In this document: positions 9,400-17,727 of the stretch, piece by piece
Numbering within the stretch: position 1 is the first letter of the stretch
Layout: each line of letters opens with the position of its first letter
Origin: Streptomyces sp. NP-1717
GTDB taxonomy: Bacteria > Actinomycetota > Actinomycetes > Streptomycetales > Streptomycetaceae
Assembly (NCBI RefSeq): GCF_022695985.1
Contig: NZ_JAAPBF010000010.1
Coordinates: 1-64,000, forward strand
DNA length: 64,000 nt
Direction of reading: 5' to 3'
The notes under the pieces: generated by a model
What the model saw: the letters and a program-made list of their open reading frames with translations, nothing else
What the model was told of the DNA's origin: nothing
Databases searched by the model: none
Program-made: the position numbers and the translations under genes

Positions 9400-9582
9400 G
9401 ATGAACCACCTCCAGGTCCCCCTGTGCCGTACACCGCATGAACGCCCCCGTTCCAGCGTGCGCCCGGTCCGGCCCCGGAGCCAGTCGAAGCGCCCCGGCG
9501 GGCACAACGGGGCCGGGACCGTACGGAGTTCTGCGCGCGCCTCACGTTCCAGGAGTGGGTGCCGGCGCGGCGCCACAGGTGA

Positions 9583-10233
9583 TCAAGAGTTCTCGCGGTC
9601 CCGACCGAGGACCGGTAAGGGCCAGGCCGGGTTCCAGCTCCAGGCCGCCCACCGGCCGGCGTCCGCGAACGGCCCGGCCCGGTCTTCGAGCATCCCGAGG
9701 ACCTGCGCGCGGGCGAGCTCCACCGCTTGGTGCTCGGTGTCGGTGACGATGCCCAGACGTCGAACGTGGGCGTACTCGTCCTCGTCCTTCCATGTGAAGG
9801 CGCTCAGGTCGGGGTCGATGACGAGGTCGACGGTCAGGTCGAAGGTGTCGAACCCCTCATGGGTACGGCGGATGGGGTGCTCGAAATTGACGTACCAGTT
9901 CCTCAGTCCGACGCCTGTGTAGAAGGCGTTGACGCTGAACCACGCCGTCGGCGGCTTCCACAGCAGCAACTCGGTCTCCTGCCACTCCCCGGGGGTCAGC
10001 TCCCACTCCCCCCTCGACATCGCGTCGAACGCCTCGGTACGCACCGAGCGATCGTCCTGGGCGCGGGCCTTGGCGTAGAGGGTGGGCCACCGGGCCTCGG
10101 CCCCGGGCGCGCACGCGGCCACCAACGCGTCGGCGGTGTCACCGATGACCCGCAGAGCCTGCTCGCTCCACACCCGCCCCGAGCGGTGCACGTCGCGGCG
10201 TACGATCCGCTCCCCCACCTTGAAGTTCTCCAC
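9583..10233 (-). CDS. DUF402/FomD-like phosphohydrolase family protein
   Basis: A 216-residue protein with the DUF402 signature in its second half: NWYVNFEHPIRRTHEGFDTFDLTVDLVIDPDL and TWKDEDEYAHV. In FomD of fosfomycin biosynthesis the corresponding Asp/Glu/Lys residues bind divalent metal and hydrolyse a cytidylylated phosphonate; other members act on nucleoside diphosphates. No phosphonate genes lie nearby, so the substrate here is unknown and the call is at family level. The gene is monocistronic, and the start ATG lies just after a purine-rich GAGGAGCC stretch. Confidence 0.8.
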   Translation of the reverse strand: MENFKVGERIVRRDVHRSGRVWSEQALRVIGDTADALVAACAPGAEARWPTLYAKARAQDDRSVRTEAFDAMSRGEWELTPGEWQETELLLWKPPTAWFSVNAFYTGVGLRNWYVNFEHPIRRTHEGFDTFDLTVDLVIDPDLSAFTWKDEDEYAHVRRLGIVTDTEHQAVELARAQVLGMLEDRAGPFADAGRWAAWSWNPAWPLPVLGRDRENS

Positions 10234-10441
10234 TGGCTCCTCCTCGGTGCCGTCCGGACGGAGGACCTACCCCGCACCGGGCAGGACGGTCACCTGCGGG
10301 AGCGGCGCACGGAACCGCCATCCGGATCACCCCGGGCGGCCCTTCCGGTGATTGCGAGACACCTCGTGAGCGAGGGGGCCGCTGCGAGGGTACGGCACCT
10401 CAGCGCAAGGACGAACCCGGAACCCCGCGAGGAGATCAGCC

Positions 10442-10726
10442 ATGTACGCAGCGGTACGGCGGTACGAAGGCGTCACCGATCCGCCCGAGGTGGCACGCAT
10501 CGTGAAGGAGGGCTTCGTGCCGCTTCTGCGCGAGATCCCCGGCCTGGTGGCCTTCTACTGGGTCGATGCCGGGGACGGGGTCTTCGTCTCGACCAGCGTC
10601 TTCGAAGACCGCGCCGGTGCCGAGGAATCGACACGGCGGGCATCGCACTTCGTGCGGGACAACCTGGCCTCGCGTCTCCCCAACCCTCCCCAGGTCACAG
10701 CCGGCGAGGTCGGGGCCTCGGCCTAG
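10442..10726 (+). CDS. ABM-like (dimeric alpha-beta barrel) small protein
   Basis: A 94-residue protein with the antibiotic-biosynthesis-monooxygenase-like ferredoxin fold pattern: MYAAVRRYEGVTDPPEVARIVKEGFVPLLREIPGLVAFYWVDAGDGVFVSTSVFEDRAGAEES. Family members form dimeric barrels and act as cofactor-free oxygenases or have no known activity. No specific catalytic residues can be assigned. GGAG precedes the ATG by about 8 nt. It ends just before a 7-bp hairpin and converges on the csbD-type gene. Confidence 0.7.
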   Translation: MYAAVRRYEGVTDPPEVARIVKEGFVPLLREIPGLVAFYWVDAGDGVFVSTSVFEDRAGAEESTRRASHFVRDNLASRLPNPPQVTAGEVGASA

Positions 10727-10734
10727 CGGTACAC

Positions 10735-10757
10735 GCCCGTGGGCACAGCTCACGGGC
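10735..10757. terminator. Hairpin between convergent genes
   Basis: A 7-bp perfect stem (GCCCGTG / CACGGGC) with a 9-nt loop lies 9 nt after the stop codon of the small ABM-like gene and before the end of the convergent CsbD gene. Its position suggests a terminator; the stem is modest. Confidence 0.45.
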
Positions 10758-10816
10758 GGTCAGCACTCTCCCGTACCAACGCGCCCTGACCTGGGCGCAG
10801 TTGAGGCGCGGCGCGG

Positions 10817-11011
10817 TCAGGAGTCGTCGTCGCGTTTGAGCGACTTCCTGGCGCCCTCGACACGGTCGCGCATGTCGGCGGCCTTCTTCTCTGCGGCGGC
10901 CTTGACCTGGTCAGTCCTGCCCTCCGTCTCCTTGCTCTTGTCGCCGGACGCCTTGCCGGTCATTTCCTTCGCTTTGCCCTTGAGCTTGTCCATGTCCTTG
11001 TCGTCACTCAC
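10817..11011 (-). CDS. CsbD family stress protein
   Basis: A 64-residue, highly charged protein (MDKLKGKAKEMTGKASGDKSK at its core) typical of CsbD, a small general-stress protein of unknown mechanism that is often sigma-B controlled. The GTG at 11009-11011 is chosen because GGAG lies 7 nt upstream and the family N-terminus follows. The upstream region (11012-11100) is unusually A/T-rich for this genome. I do not see a convincing sigma-B-type GGGTAT box. Confidence 0.8.
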   Translation of the reverse strand: MSDDKDMDKLKGKAKEMTGKASGDKSKETEGRTDQVKAAAEKKAADMRDRVEGARKSLKRDDDS

Positions 11012-11226
11012 GATCGCTCCGTCACGCATAGGAATAGGGATAATTTTCCACTTTTCACTATAAAATGCCCCACGTCGCCGCGCCAGGGCGTGGACCGCGC
11101 CCCCGCCTCCGCACGCAGCCGCGGCCCCCAATTCGCCTGGGATGTCCGTCTTTTCGATATGCGCAACCAGGGGTTGACCGTTCCGGGAAGTGCCCCTAGG
11201 TTTCTCGCAGCCCACTGGTACATCGA

Positions 11227-11242
11227 TTAACCACATGGTTAA
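11227..11242. promoter_or_regulatory. Inverted repeat before the ABC sugar operon, probable LacI operator
   Basis: TTAACC-ACAT-GGTTAA is a perfect 6-bp inverted repeat ending 24 bp before the GTG of the solute-binding protein gene. A second one (CAACC-AGG-GGTTG, 11164-11176) lies further upstream. The operon encodes its own LacI-family repressor, so one or both are good candidates for its operator. The central CG common in LacI sites is missing, so this is an inference. Confidence 0.55.
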
Positions 11243-11266
11243 CGTCCTGGTTGGAGACATCCCGCT

Positions 11267-12559
11267 GTGCGCTCATCCCTGAGTCGGCGCGGTTTCCTCG
11301 CAGCAGGCTCCGGCCTCGCCGCCGCTACCGCACTTCCCGCTCTGTCCGGCTGTTCCACGCTCGCCTCGGCCGATTCCGACCCCGGCACCCTGCTCGTGCA
11401 CACCCAGCTCGGCACCACCGCACCCGGCTCCCCCACCTACACGGCGGTCGTCAAGGAATTCCAGGAGGCGAACCCCGGTCTCCGGATCAAGAACCTCGTC
11501 AACGGCGACGACCTTCCCCAGGTGTACGAGACCTCCCGGCTGGCCCGCAAGGAGCCGGACGTGGTCATGGTCAACCTGTACGACAAGACGCTGGCCTGGA
11601 CCGATGTCGGTGCCACCGTCGACGTGAAGGGGTACCTCGACGACTGGGGGCTGCGCGAGCGCGTCCTGCCCGCCGCACTGGCGGAGTGGACCGACGGTGA
11701 GGGCAGGCTGCGTGCCTTCCCCTACTTCGCCACCAACTGGCCCGTCGCCTACAACACGGCCCTGCTGGAGCGGGCCGGCGTCGACTCCGTACCCACCACC
11801 GGCGACCAGCTGATCGGCGCCGCGCGCAAGCTGCGCGCCGAGGGCATCGCCCCCGTCACCGTCGGCGGCAACGACTGGACCGGCCAGAAGCTGCTGGCCC
11901 AGATCATCCAGACGTTCCTCACGCCCGACGAGGCCAGGAAGGTCTACTCGACCGGTGACTTCAGCGGCGGCAGGGGTGTCCGCGAGGGCATCGACTACTT
12001 CGTCGAGCTGCGCGACGCCGGTGTCTTCGCCGACAAGGCGCAGGGGCTGACGTCCGACACGATGACGACGCAGTACAACACCGAGGCGGCGGCCATCCAG
12101 TCCGCGATGTCCTCGGCGCTGGCGAAGGTCGCCCCGAAGCCGGCCGGGCACACCGCGATCGGTGGCTGGCCGCTGGCCCCCGGCGCCTCGCACGGCAGAC
12201 CGACCATCCTGCGCTCGTACACCCTCATCGGTTTCTGGATCAGCCCCAACGGCGTCAAGAAGCTGTCCTCGGTCGAGAAGTTCCTGCGCTTCATGTACCG
12301 GCCCGAGGTGGTCTCGCGCTTCATCACCGAGAGCGGACGGGACATGGCTCTCGTGACGGACACGGTCAGCAAGCAGTTCCCGCTGGTCGCCGAGGCGCAG
12401 CGGCTCGGTGACCGGGTCAGCCAGGTCCTGCTGCCCGATCTGTACGTCCCTCCGACGGCGACCCAGCCGCTGATCACGGCGACCAGTACCGCCTTCACCC
12501 CGGGGACGAGCGCGGCCGCCGTGCGCTCCGCCCTCGAATCCGCCTACCGCACGGCCTGA
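11267..12559 (+). CDS. Sugar ABC transporter substrate-binding lipoprotein
   Basis: A 430-residue extracellular solute-binding protein (family 1). The N-terminus carries a twin-arginine motif (SRRGFL) and then a lipobox LSGC, so it is exported and lipid-anchored at Cys29. The mature part has the bilobal pattern: LLVHTQLGTTAPGSPTYTAVVKEFQEANPGLRI, YFATNWPVAYNTALLERAGV and IGFWISPNGVKK. It binds an oligosaccharide and delivers it to the permeases encoded next. It is the first gene of an operon with two permeases, LacI and probably two glycosidases. The start is GTG with GGAGA 9 nt upstream. Confidence 0.92.
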   Translation: MRSSLSRRGFLAAGSGLAAATALPALSGCSTLASADSDPGTLLVHTQLGTTAPGSPTYTAVVKEFQEANPGLRIKNLVNGDDLPQVYETSRLARKEPDVVMVNLYDKTLAWTDVGATVDVKGYLDDWGLRERVLPAALAEWTDGEGRLRAFPYFATNWPVAYNTALLERAGVDSVPTTGDQLIGAARKLRAEGIAPVTVGGNDWTGQKLLAQIIQTFLTPDEARKVYSTGDFSGGRGVREGIDYFVELRDAGVFADKAQGLTSDTMTTQYNTEAAAIQSAMSSALAKVAPKPAGHTAIGGWPLAPGASHGRPTILRSYTLIGFWISPNGVKKLSSVEKFLRFMYRPEVVSRFITESGRDMALVTDTVSKQFPLVAEAQRLGDRVSQVLLPDLYVPPTATQPLITATSTAFTPGTSAAAVRSALESAYRTA

Positions 12560-12590
12560 TCCGCGCGCCCGAGCCCTCTGCGAGTCCCTC

Positions 12591-13532
12591 ATGACGTTGC
12601 TCTCGTCCGCCCCGGGCGGCGCCCCGGTCCGCCGGCCGGACCCCCCGTCGCCGTCCCCCGCCGCTCCCTCGCGACGCAAGCAGGGCGGGGTCGTCCTGGC
12701 CGTGCCGGCGCTGGTCTGGTACCTCGTCTTCATGGTCGGCCCGCTGGTCGCCATTTTCGTCATCGCCGCCCTGCACTGGCCGGGCATGCTCCAGCCGGTG
12801 TCGTTCGCCGGTTCCGGCAACGTCCGCGCCGTCCTCGACGACCCGGTCTTCCGGGACGCGGTGGCCAACACCGCCGTCCAGCTCGTCGTCGCGCTGCCCG
12901 TGATGATCGTGGGCGCGTACATGCTGGGGTACTACGTCGCGCAGAGGCCGCCGGGCCACCGCGCTCTGCGGTACCTGCTGTTCATACCCGGTCTGATCTC
13001 CACCCCGGCCAAGGCGATGGTCTTCTACGCGGTCCTCTCGCCGGACGGGCTGCTCAACGGCGGTCTGGAGAAGGTCGGTCTGGGTTCGCTGACGGACGCC
13101 TGGCTGGCGTCGCCGTCGACCGCGCTGTACTGCCTGATCGTCCTCGACGTGTGGAGCGGCATCGGCTTCACAGCCGTGCTGTTCGCCGCCCGGCTGGGAA
13201 GTGTGCCGGACGAGATCGGGGAGGCCGCCCAGCTGGACGGCGCCGGGCACTGGCGCGCCATGTGGCGTATCCACTTCCCGGTGATCAGGGACTTCGTCGG
13301 TGTCGTGACGATGCTTCAGTTCCTGTGGACCCTGTTCGGCTCCGCTCAGAACGTGCTGCTGCTGACCCAGGGCGGTCCGGGAAGCTCGTCGACAACGTTG
13401 TCCTTCCTCGTGTACCAGAAGGCGTTCATCGCGGCCGATCTGGGCTACAGCCAGACCGTCGGTGTGGTGCTGTTCCTGGTCGGTCTGGCCGGACTGCTGA
13501 CCATCCGTCGCGTCTTCCGCCAGAACTACTGA
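12591..13532 (+). CDS. Sugar ABC transporter permease, MalF type
   Basis: A 313-residue membrane permease with six predicted transmembrane helices after a Pro-rich cytoplasmic N-terminus of about 30 residues. The cytoplasmic EAA loop that docks to the ATPase is clear (EIGEAAQLDGAGHWRAMWRIHFP, about residues 208-230). It pairs with the permease encoded 13 bp downstream. No ATPase gene is present, so a shared MsiK-type ATPase encoded elsewhere probably energises it, as is known for Streptomyces sugar importers. Confidence 0.92.
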   Translation: MTLLSSAPGGAPVRRPDPPSPSPAAPSRRKQGGVVLAVPALVWYLVFMVGPLVAIFVIAALHWPGMLQPVSFAGSGNVRAVLDDPVFRDAVANTAVQLVVALPVMIVGAYMLGYYVAQRPPGHRALRYLLFIPGLISTPAKAMVFYAVLSPDGLLNGGLEKVGLGSLTDAWLASPSTALYCLIVLDVWSGIGFTAVLFAARLGSVPDEIGEAAQLDGAGHWRAMWRIHFPVIRDFVGVVTMLQFLWTLFGSAQNVLLLTQGGPGSSSTTLSFLVYQKAFIAADLGYSQTVGVVLFLVGLAGLLTIRRVFRQNY

Positions 13533-13545
13533 TCGGAGCGGTTCC

Positions 13546-14373
13546 ATGAAGTTCGGAAGGTCCTGGCTGCCGGCCCACATCCTCGCCTGGCTGTACGCGG
13601 CACTGCTGGTGGTCCCCCTCTACTACCTGCTGGTCTCGGCGTTCAAGACGAACGACCAGATCTTCGGGAGCCCGTTCTCCCTGCCCTCCTCCATGTCCCT
13701 GGGCAACTTCGGGGAGGCGTTCTCCTCCGCGGACCTGGGTACGGCGATCGTCAACTCGGTGCTGGTCACGGTGCTCGCCCTGGTTCTCACCCTGGCGCTC
13801 GCCATACCGGCGGCCTTCGCCATCGCGCGCAGCGAGGGGCGCCTCGGCGCGTTCGTGGAGCGGGTGTTCTCGCTGGGATTCCTGGTCCCTACGTTCGCCG
13901 CGCTGTTCCCCACGTTCCTGCTCGCCGCCGCGACCGGGCTGTTCCACACCCGGGCGTTCATGGTGCTGTTCCTGCCGGCCACGGCGATGCCGCTCTCGGT
14001 CGTGATCCTGGTGCAGTTCATGCGGACCATCCCGCACGAGATGGAGGAGGCGGCACGCCTGGACGGCGCGTCGACGTTCGCCGTGCTCCGGCACATCTAC
14101 ACGCCGATGTGCATGCCGGGGATCGCGACGATCCTCCTGCTGAACTTCCTGACCTTCTGGAACGAGTACCTCTACTCGCTCGTCATCGTCGGACCCGACC
14201 CGGAGCAGCGGACCGTGCAGGTGGCGCTGCCCACCCTGAAGTCCCTCACCGGCACCGACTACGGCATTCTGACGGCGGGCACGGTTCTGACGCTGGTCCC
14301 GGTGTGGGTGGTGTACACCGTGCTCCAGAAGCGCATGCAACAGGCTCTCGTCAGCGGGGCGGTGAAGATGTGA
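13546..14373 (+). CDS. Sugar ABC transporter permease, MalG type
   Basis: A 275-residue permease with six transmembrane segments and the EAA loop EMEEAARLDGASTFAVLRHIYTPM (about residues 165-188), the usual ATPase contact. The C-terminal LQKRMQQALVSGAVKM is a typical MalG-type end. It forms the heterodimeric channel with the preceding permease. The stop codon overlaps the GTG of the LacI gene (ATGTGA), showing translational coupling with the regulator. Confidence 0.93.
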   Translation: MKFGRSWLPAHILAWLYAALLVVPLYYLLVSAFKTNDQIFGSPFSLPSSMSLGNFGEAFSSADLGTAIVNSVLVTVLALVLTLALAIPAAFAIARSEGRLGAFVERVFSLGFLVPTFAALFPTFLLAAATGLFHTRAFMVLFLPATAMPLSVVILVQFMRTIPHEMEEAARLDGASTFAVLRHIYTPMCMPGIATILLLNFLTFWNEYLYSLVIVGPDPEQRTVQVALPTLKSLTGTDYGILTAGTVLTLVPVWVVYTVLQKRMQQALVSGAVKM

Positions 14374-15539
14374 CATCACGTATCGAGCAGCGTCCCGAGG
14401 ACGCGGGGAGCGGCGGAGGCACGTCGCCGGGGTCGGAGGCCCCGGCCGCGCGACCGGACCGGACTCCTGACGGTCCTCCCGGCGGGCACCGGTCCCGTAC
14501 GGGATCCGAGGGAGCCGCCAGGCCCACGATCAAGGCCGTGGCCGCGGCGGCCGGGGTCTCCACCGCCGCGGTCTCGCAGGCGGTCAACGGCACCGGCCGG
14601 ATCTCGGAGGCCACCCGCCGCCGGGTCCTGGACGCGGCCGCCGAACTGGGCTGGTCGCCGAGCGCGTCGGCGTCGGCCCTGCGCCGGGCGCGCACCCGTA
14701 CGATCGCGCTCGTCGTGCGGCGGCCCACGGATGTGCTCGGCGCGGACCCGCACTTCAGTGAGCTGATCACCGGTCTGGAGGGCGAACTGGCCCCCCGGGG
14801 CTACGGTCTGCTCCTCCATCTGGTCGCCGACATCGCCCAGGAGAGCGCACTGTACGAACGGCTGGCCGCGGAGGGCCGGATCGACGGTGCGGTGCTGACC
14901 GACGCGCGGGCGGACGACCCCCGCCCCCGGCTGCTGCGGAGCCTCGGACTGCCCGCCGTACTGCTGGGCGCGCCGGACCCGGCGTCGCCGGTGCCCGGCG
15001 TCGGCCTCGGGCAGCAGGACGCCGGTGTCCGGGAGGCCGTCGCGCATCTGCTGGAGCTCGGGCACCGGCGTCTCGCGTACGTCGCGGGCCCGGCCGAGCT
15101 GGTGCACACCGGGCTGCGCCGGGCCGCGTTCGAGGACGCGCTCGCCGGGGCGGGGCTGCGGCCCGTCGCCGTGCGGCACACCGATTTCACGGAGCGGGCG
15201 GCCGTCGCCGTCACCGAGGAACTGCTCGCCCTGGCCGACCGGCCGACCGCGCTGGTGTTCTCCAACGACTCCATGGCCGTCTGCGGTGTCGGTACGGCCC
15301 AGCGCGGCGGGTTCCGGGTGCCCGCGGACGTGTCGGTGGTGGGGTACGACAACCTGCCGCTCGGCCGCTGGCTGCACCCCCGGCTCACCACCGTGGACCA
15401 GCAGGTGCAGCGGGTCGGTGCCGCCGCCGCCCGTGCGCTGCTCGTCCGGTGCGGCGAGGACGTACCCCCGCCGGTCCTCGACGGGCGCCCGCGCCTGGTC
15501 GTACGGGAGTCCACCGGTCCCGTACCGTCCGCGCCCTGA
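14370..15539 (+). CDS. LacI family transcriptional repressor
   Basis: A 389-residue LacI-type repressor with an unusually long, low-complexity Pro/Gly/Arg N-terminal extension of about 50 residues before the HTH (PTIKAVAAAAGVSTAAVSQAVNGTGRISEATRRRVLDAAAELGW). The periplasmic-binding-like sensor follows (ALVFSNDSMAVCGV, DVSVVGYDNLPLGRWLHPRLTTVDQ). The start taken is GTG at 14370, overlapping the permease stop by 4 nt; a later start nearer the HTH cannot be excluded. It probably represses this locus and is released by the imported sugar. Confidence 0.92.
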   Translation: MTSRIEQRPEDAGSGGGTSPGSEAPAARPDRTPDGPPGGHRSRTGSEGAARPTIKAVAAAAGVSTAAVSQAVNGTGRISEATRRRVLDAAAELGWSPSASASALRRARTRTIALVVRRPTDVLGADPHFSELITGLEGELAPRGYGLLLHLVADIAQESALYERLAAEGRIDGAVLTDARADDPRPRLLRSLGLPAVLLGAPDPASPVPGVGLGQQDAGVREAVAHLLELGHRRLAYVAGPAELVHTGLRRAAFEDALAGAGLRPVAVRHTDFTERAAVAVTEELLALADRPTALVFSNDSMAVCGVGTAQRGGFRVPADVSVVGYDNLPLGRWLHPRLTTVDQQVQRVGAAAARALLVRCGEDVPPPVLDGRPRLVVRESTGPVPSAP

Positions 15540-15683
15540 CGCATGGGCCCGCCACTCCTCACCGCGCGAGGCCCGCCGGGGCACGGCCCCGCCCCGCCCC
15601 GCGGCTCACCGGCGTGGCCCGAACGGCCCCGCGCCGGCCGCACCGGCCCCACCCCCGCACTTCGAAGAGGTCAGAGAAAGACC

Positions 15684-17618
15684 ATGCGACGCCACAGCGC
15701 CCAGCTCACCCATGACTCCGCCGTCCTGCCCTGGCTCGGCGCCAACTTCTGGTCCCGCAGCGGTGGTCCGCTGATGTGGCGGAACTACGAGCCGAGGACG
15801 GTCCGCGAGGAGCTGGCCGTCCTGCGGGACCACGGGCTGAACATGACCCGGTCCTTCTTCTACTGGCCCGACTTCCACCCGGAGCCGGGACGGATCGACG
15901 AGGAACTGTGTGACCGCTTCCGTGACTTCCTCGACGCCCATACCGAGGCGGGGATGGGGACCGTTCCCACCTTCATCGTCGGCCACATGTCGGGCGAGAA
16001 CTGGGATCCCGCCTGGCGCGGGGACCGTGATCTGTACGAGGACGTATGGCTCGTCGGCCGGCAGGCGTGGTTCGTCTCCCAGATGACCCGCCGCTTCAAG
16101 GACCATCCCGCGGTCACCGGCTGGCTGATCACCAACGAGATGCCGGGCTACGGCCGGATCTACCAGGTCGACCCGCCGTCCGCCGATGTCGTCACCGCCT
16201 GGGCGCAGTTCATGTGCGACGCGGTGCGGGCGGCGGGCGGCACCCAGCCCGTGTCGCTCGGGGACGGCGCGTGGGGCATCGAGGTGACGGGCCGCGACAA
16301 CGGCTTCTCGCTGCGGGACACCGCCGAGTACGTGGACTTCGTGGGGCCGCACGTCTACCGCTCGGACACCGACCGGGCGCGCCAGCACTACCGTGCCGCG
16401 TTCGAGTGCGAACTCGCCGCCGTCACCGGCCAGCCGGTCGTACTGGAGGAGTTCGGGCTGTCGACCGACACGGTGTCGGCGGCGAACGCGGGCGTGTTCT
16501 ACCGGCAGACCCTCCACAACTCGCTGCTCGGCGGCGCCACGGGCTGGATCGCCTGGAACAACACGGACTACGACGAACTGTGGGAGCAGTCGCCGTACGA
16601 CCATCATCCCTTCGAGATGCACTTCGGGATCACCGACCACACCGGCAGGCCGAAGGAGCCGCTGCGGGAGCTGGCCGAGTTCGCCGAGGTGCTGAAGCGG
16701 GTCGACTTCGCCCGCTGCCGCCGTACGGACGCCGACACCGCCCTGGTCGTGCCCGCCTTCCTGGAGCGCGGCTACCCCTACAGCCGGCCCGCCGACCGGC
16801 CGCTGATCTTCACTTCGCTGCACCAGGGGTACGTGGCCGCGCGCGGCGCGGACCTGCCCGTGGCGTTCGCCAGGGAGGCGGACGGGCTGCCGGAGGACGC
16901 CGCGCTGTATCTGCTGCCCTCGACACGGCAGTTGACGACCCGTACCCGGCGGGTGCTGGAGCGGCGGGCGCGGGAGGGCGCCACGGTCTACCTGTCGTTC
17001 TGCTCGGGCGAGCACCCGGCGACCCGCGGTCCGTGGTTCCACGACCTGGACGGCCTGTTCGGTGTGGAGCTGCAGCTCTCCTACGGGGTCGCGGAGCCGA
17101 TCGAGGACGAGGTCCTGGAGATGACGTTCGCCGAGGACTTCGGCTCCGTAGCCGCGGGCGAGACGCTGGTCTTCCCGGTCGCCGGCAACGAGGACAGCCG
17201 CGCCTACCTGCCCGTCGTACCGGCCGGCGCACGGGTCGTCGCCACCGACGCGCACGGCCGCCCGGCGCTGCTGTGCCACGAGACGGGCGAGGGCCGTACG
17301 GTCCTGGCCACCTATCCGCTGGAGCACATGGCCGCCCGCACGGCCCGCGCGAACCCGGAGCAGACGCACCGGCTGTACGCGGCGCTCGCCGGACTCGCCG
17401 GGGCCGCACGGCCGGTGACGGTCGACACGCCGTACGTCGCCGCGGACACCCTGGTCCACGAGGACGGGACCCGCCATGTGTGGCTGGTGAGCCAGTCGGA
17501 CGAGGAGCTGACCGTCCGCCCGTCGGCGGACGGAGAGCTGCGCGAGCCGGCCGGGGGCGGGCCGGTGCGGGACGTGGTGATCGCCCCGTACGGGGTGCGC
17601 GTCCTCGAACTGCGCTGA
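15684..17618 (+). CDS. GH5-like glycoside hydrolase, probable GH5_18-type beta-mannosidase
   Basis: A 644-residue cytoplasmic enzyme without a signal peptide. An N-terminal TIM barrel (about residues 1-340) carries a likely acid/base Glu in WLITNEMPGYG and a nucleophile Glu in VVLEEFGLST. It is followed by a Rossmann-like domain (PLIFTSLHQGYVAARGADLPVAFA) and a small beta domain at the end. This three-part, GH42-like plan is known for GH5_18 beta-mannosidases such as the bifidobacterial enzyme acting on the N-glycan core. It sits after the LacI/ABC genes, so it probably cleaves the imported oligosaccharide inside the cell. The beta-mannosidase call is an inference; another beta-glycosidase specificity is possible. 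Confidence 0.75.
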   Translation: MRRHSAQLTHDSAVLPWLGANFWSRSGGPLMWRNYEPRTVREELAVLRDHGLNMTRSFFYWPDFHPEPGRIDEELCDRFRDFLDAHTEAGMGTVPTFIVGHMSGENWDPAWRGDRDLYEDVWLVGRQAWFVSQMTRRFKDHPAVTGWLITNEMPGYGRIYQVDPPSADVVTAWAQFMCDAVRAAGGTQPVSLGDGAWGIEVTGRDNGFSLRDTAEYVDFVGPHVYRSDTDRARQHYRAAFECELAAVTGQPVVLEEFGLSTDTVSAANAGVFYRQTLHNSLLGGATGWIAWNNTDYDELWEQSPYDHHPFEMHFGITDHTGRPKEPLRELAEFAEVLKRVDFARCRRTDADTALVVPAFLERGYPYSRPADRPLIFTSLHQGYVAARGADLPVAFAREADGLPEDAALYLLPSTRQLTTRTRRVLERRAREGATVYLSFCSGEHPATRGPWFHDLDGLFGVELQLSYGVAEPIEDEVLEMTFAEDFGSVAAGETLVFPVAGNEDSRAYLPVVPAGARVVATDAHGRPALLCHETGEGRTVLATYPLEHMAARTARANPEQTHRLYAALAGLAGAARPVTVDTPYVAADTLVHEDGTRHVWLVSQSDEELTVRPSADGELREPAGGGPVRDVVIAPYGVRVLELR

Positions 17619-17727
17619 CCCGAACTGCGGCGGCCGGCCGCGTTTCGCGCCGGACGACTGTGCCCGCCAAGGGTGCTGCCGAACGGCGCGCACCCACTCC
17701 CCCCGTTACGTGAAAGTGAGCCGCCCG

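Noticed and set aside
15606..17693. A long minus-strand open frame (about 695 codons) opposite the GH5-like gene
   Set aside because: It is the mirror of a GC-rich real gene; its translation is low-complexity and matches no family, while the plus strand has clear catalytic motifs.
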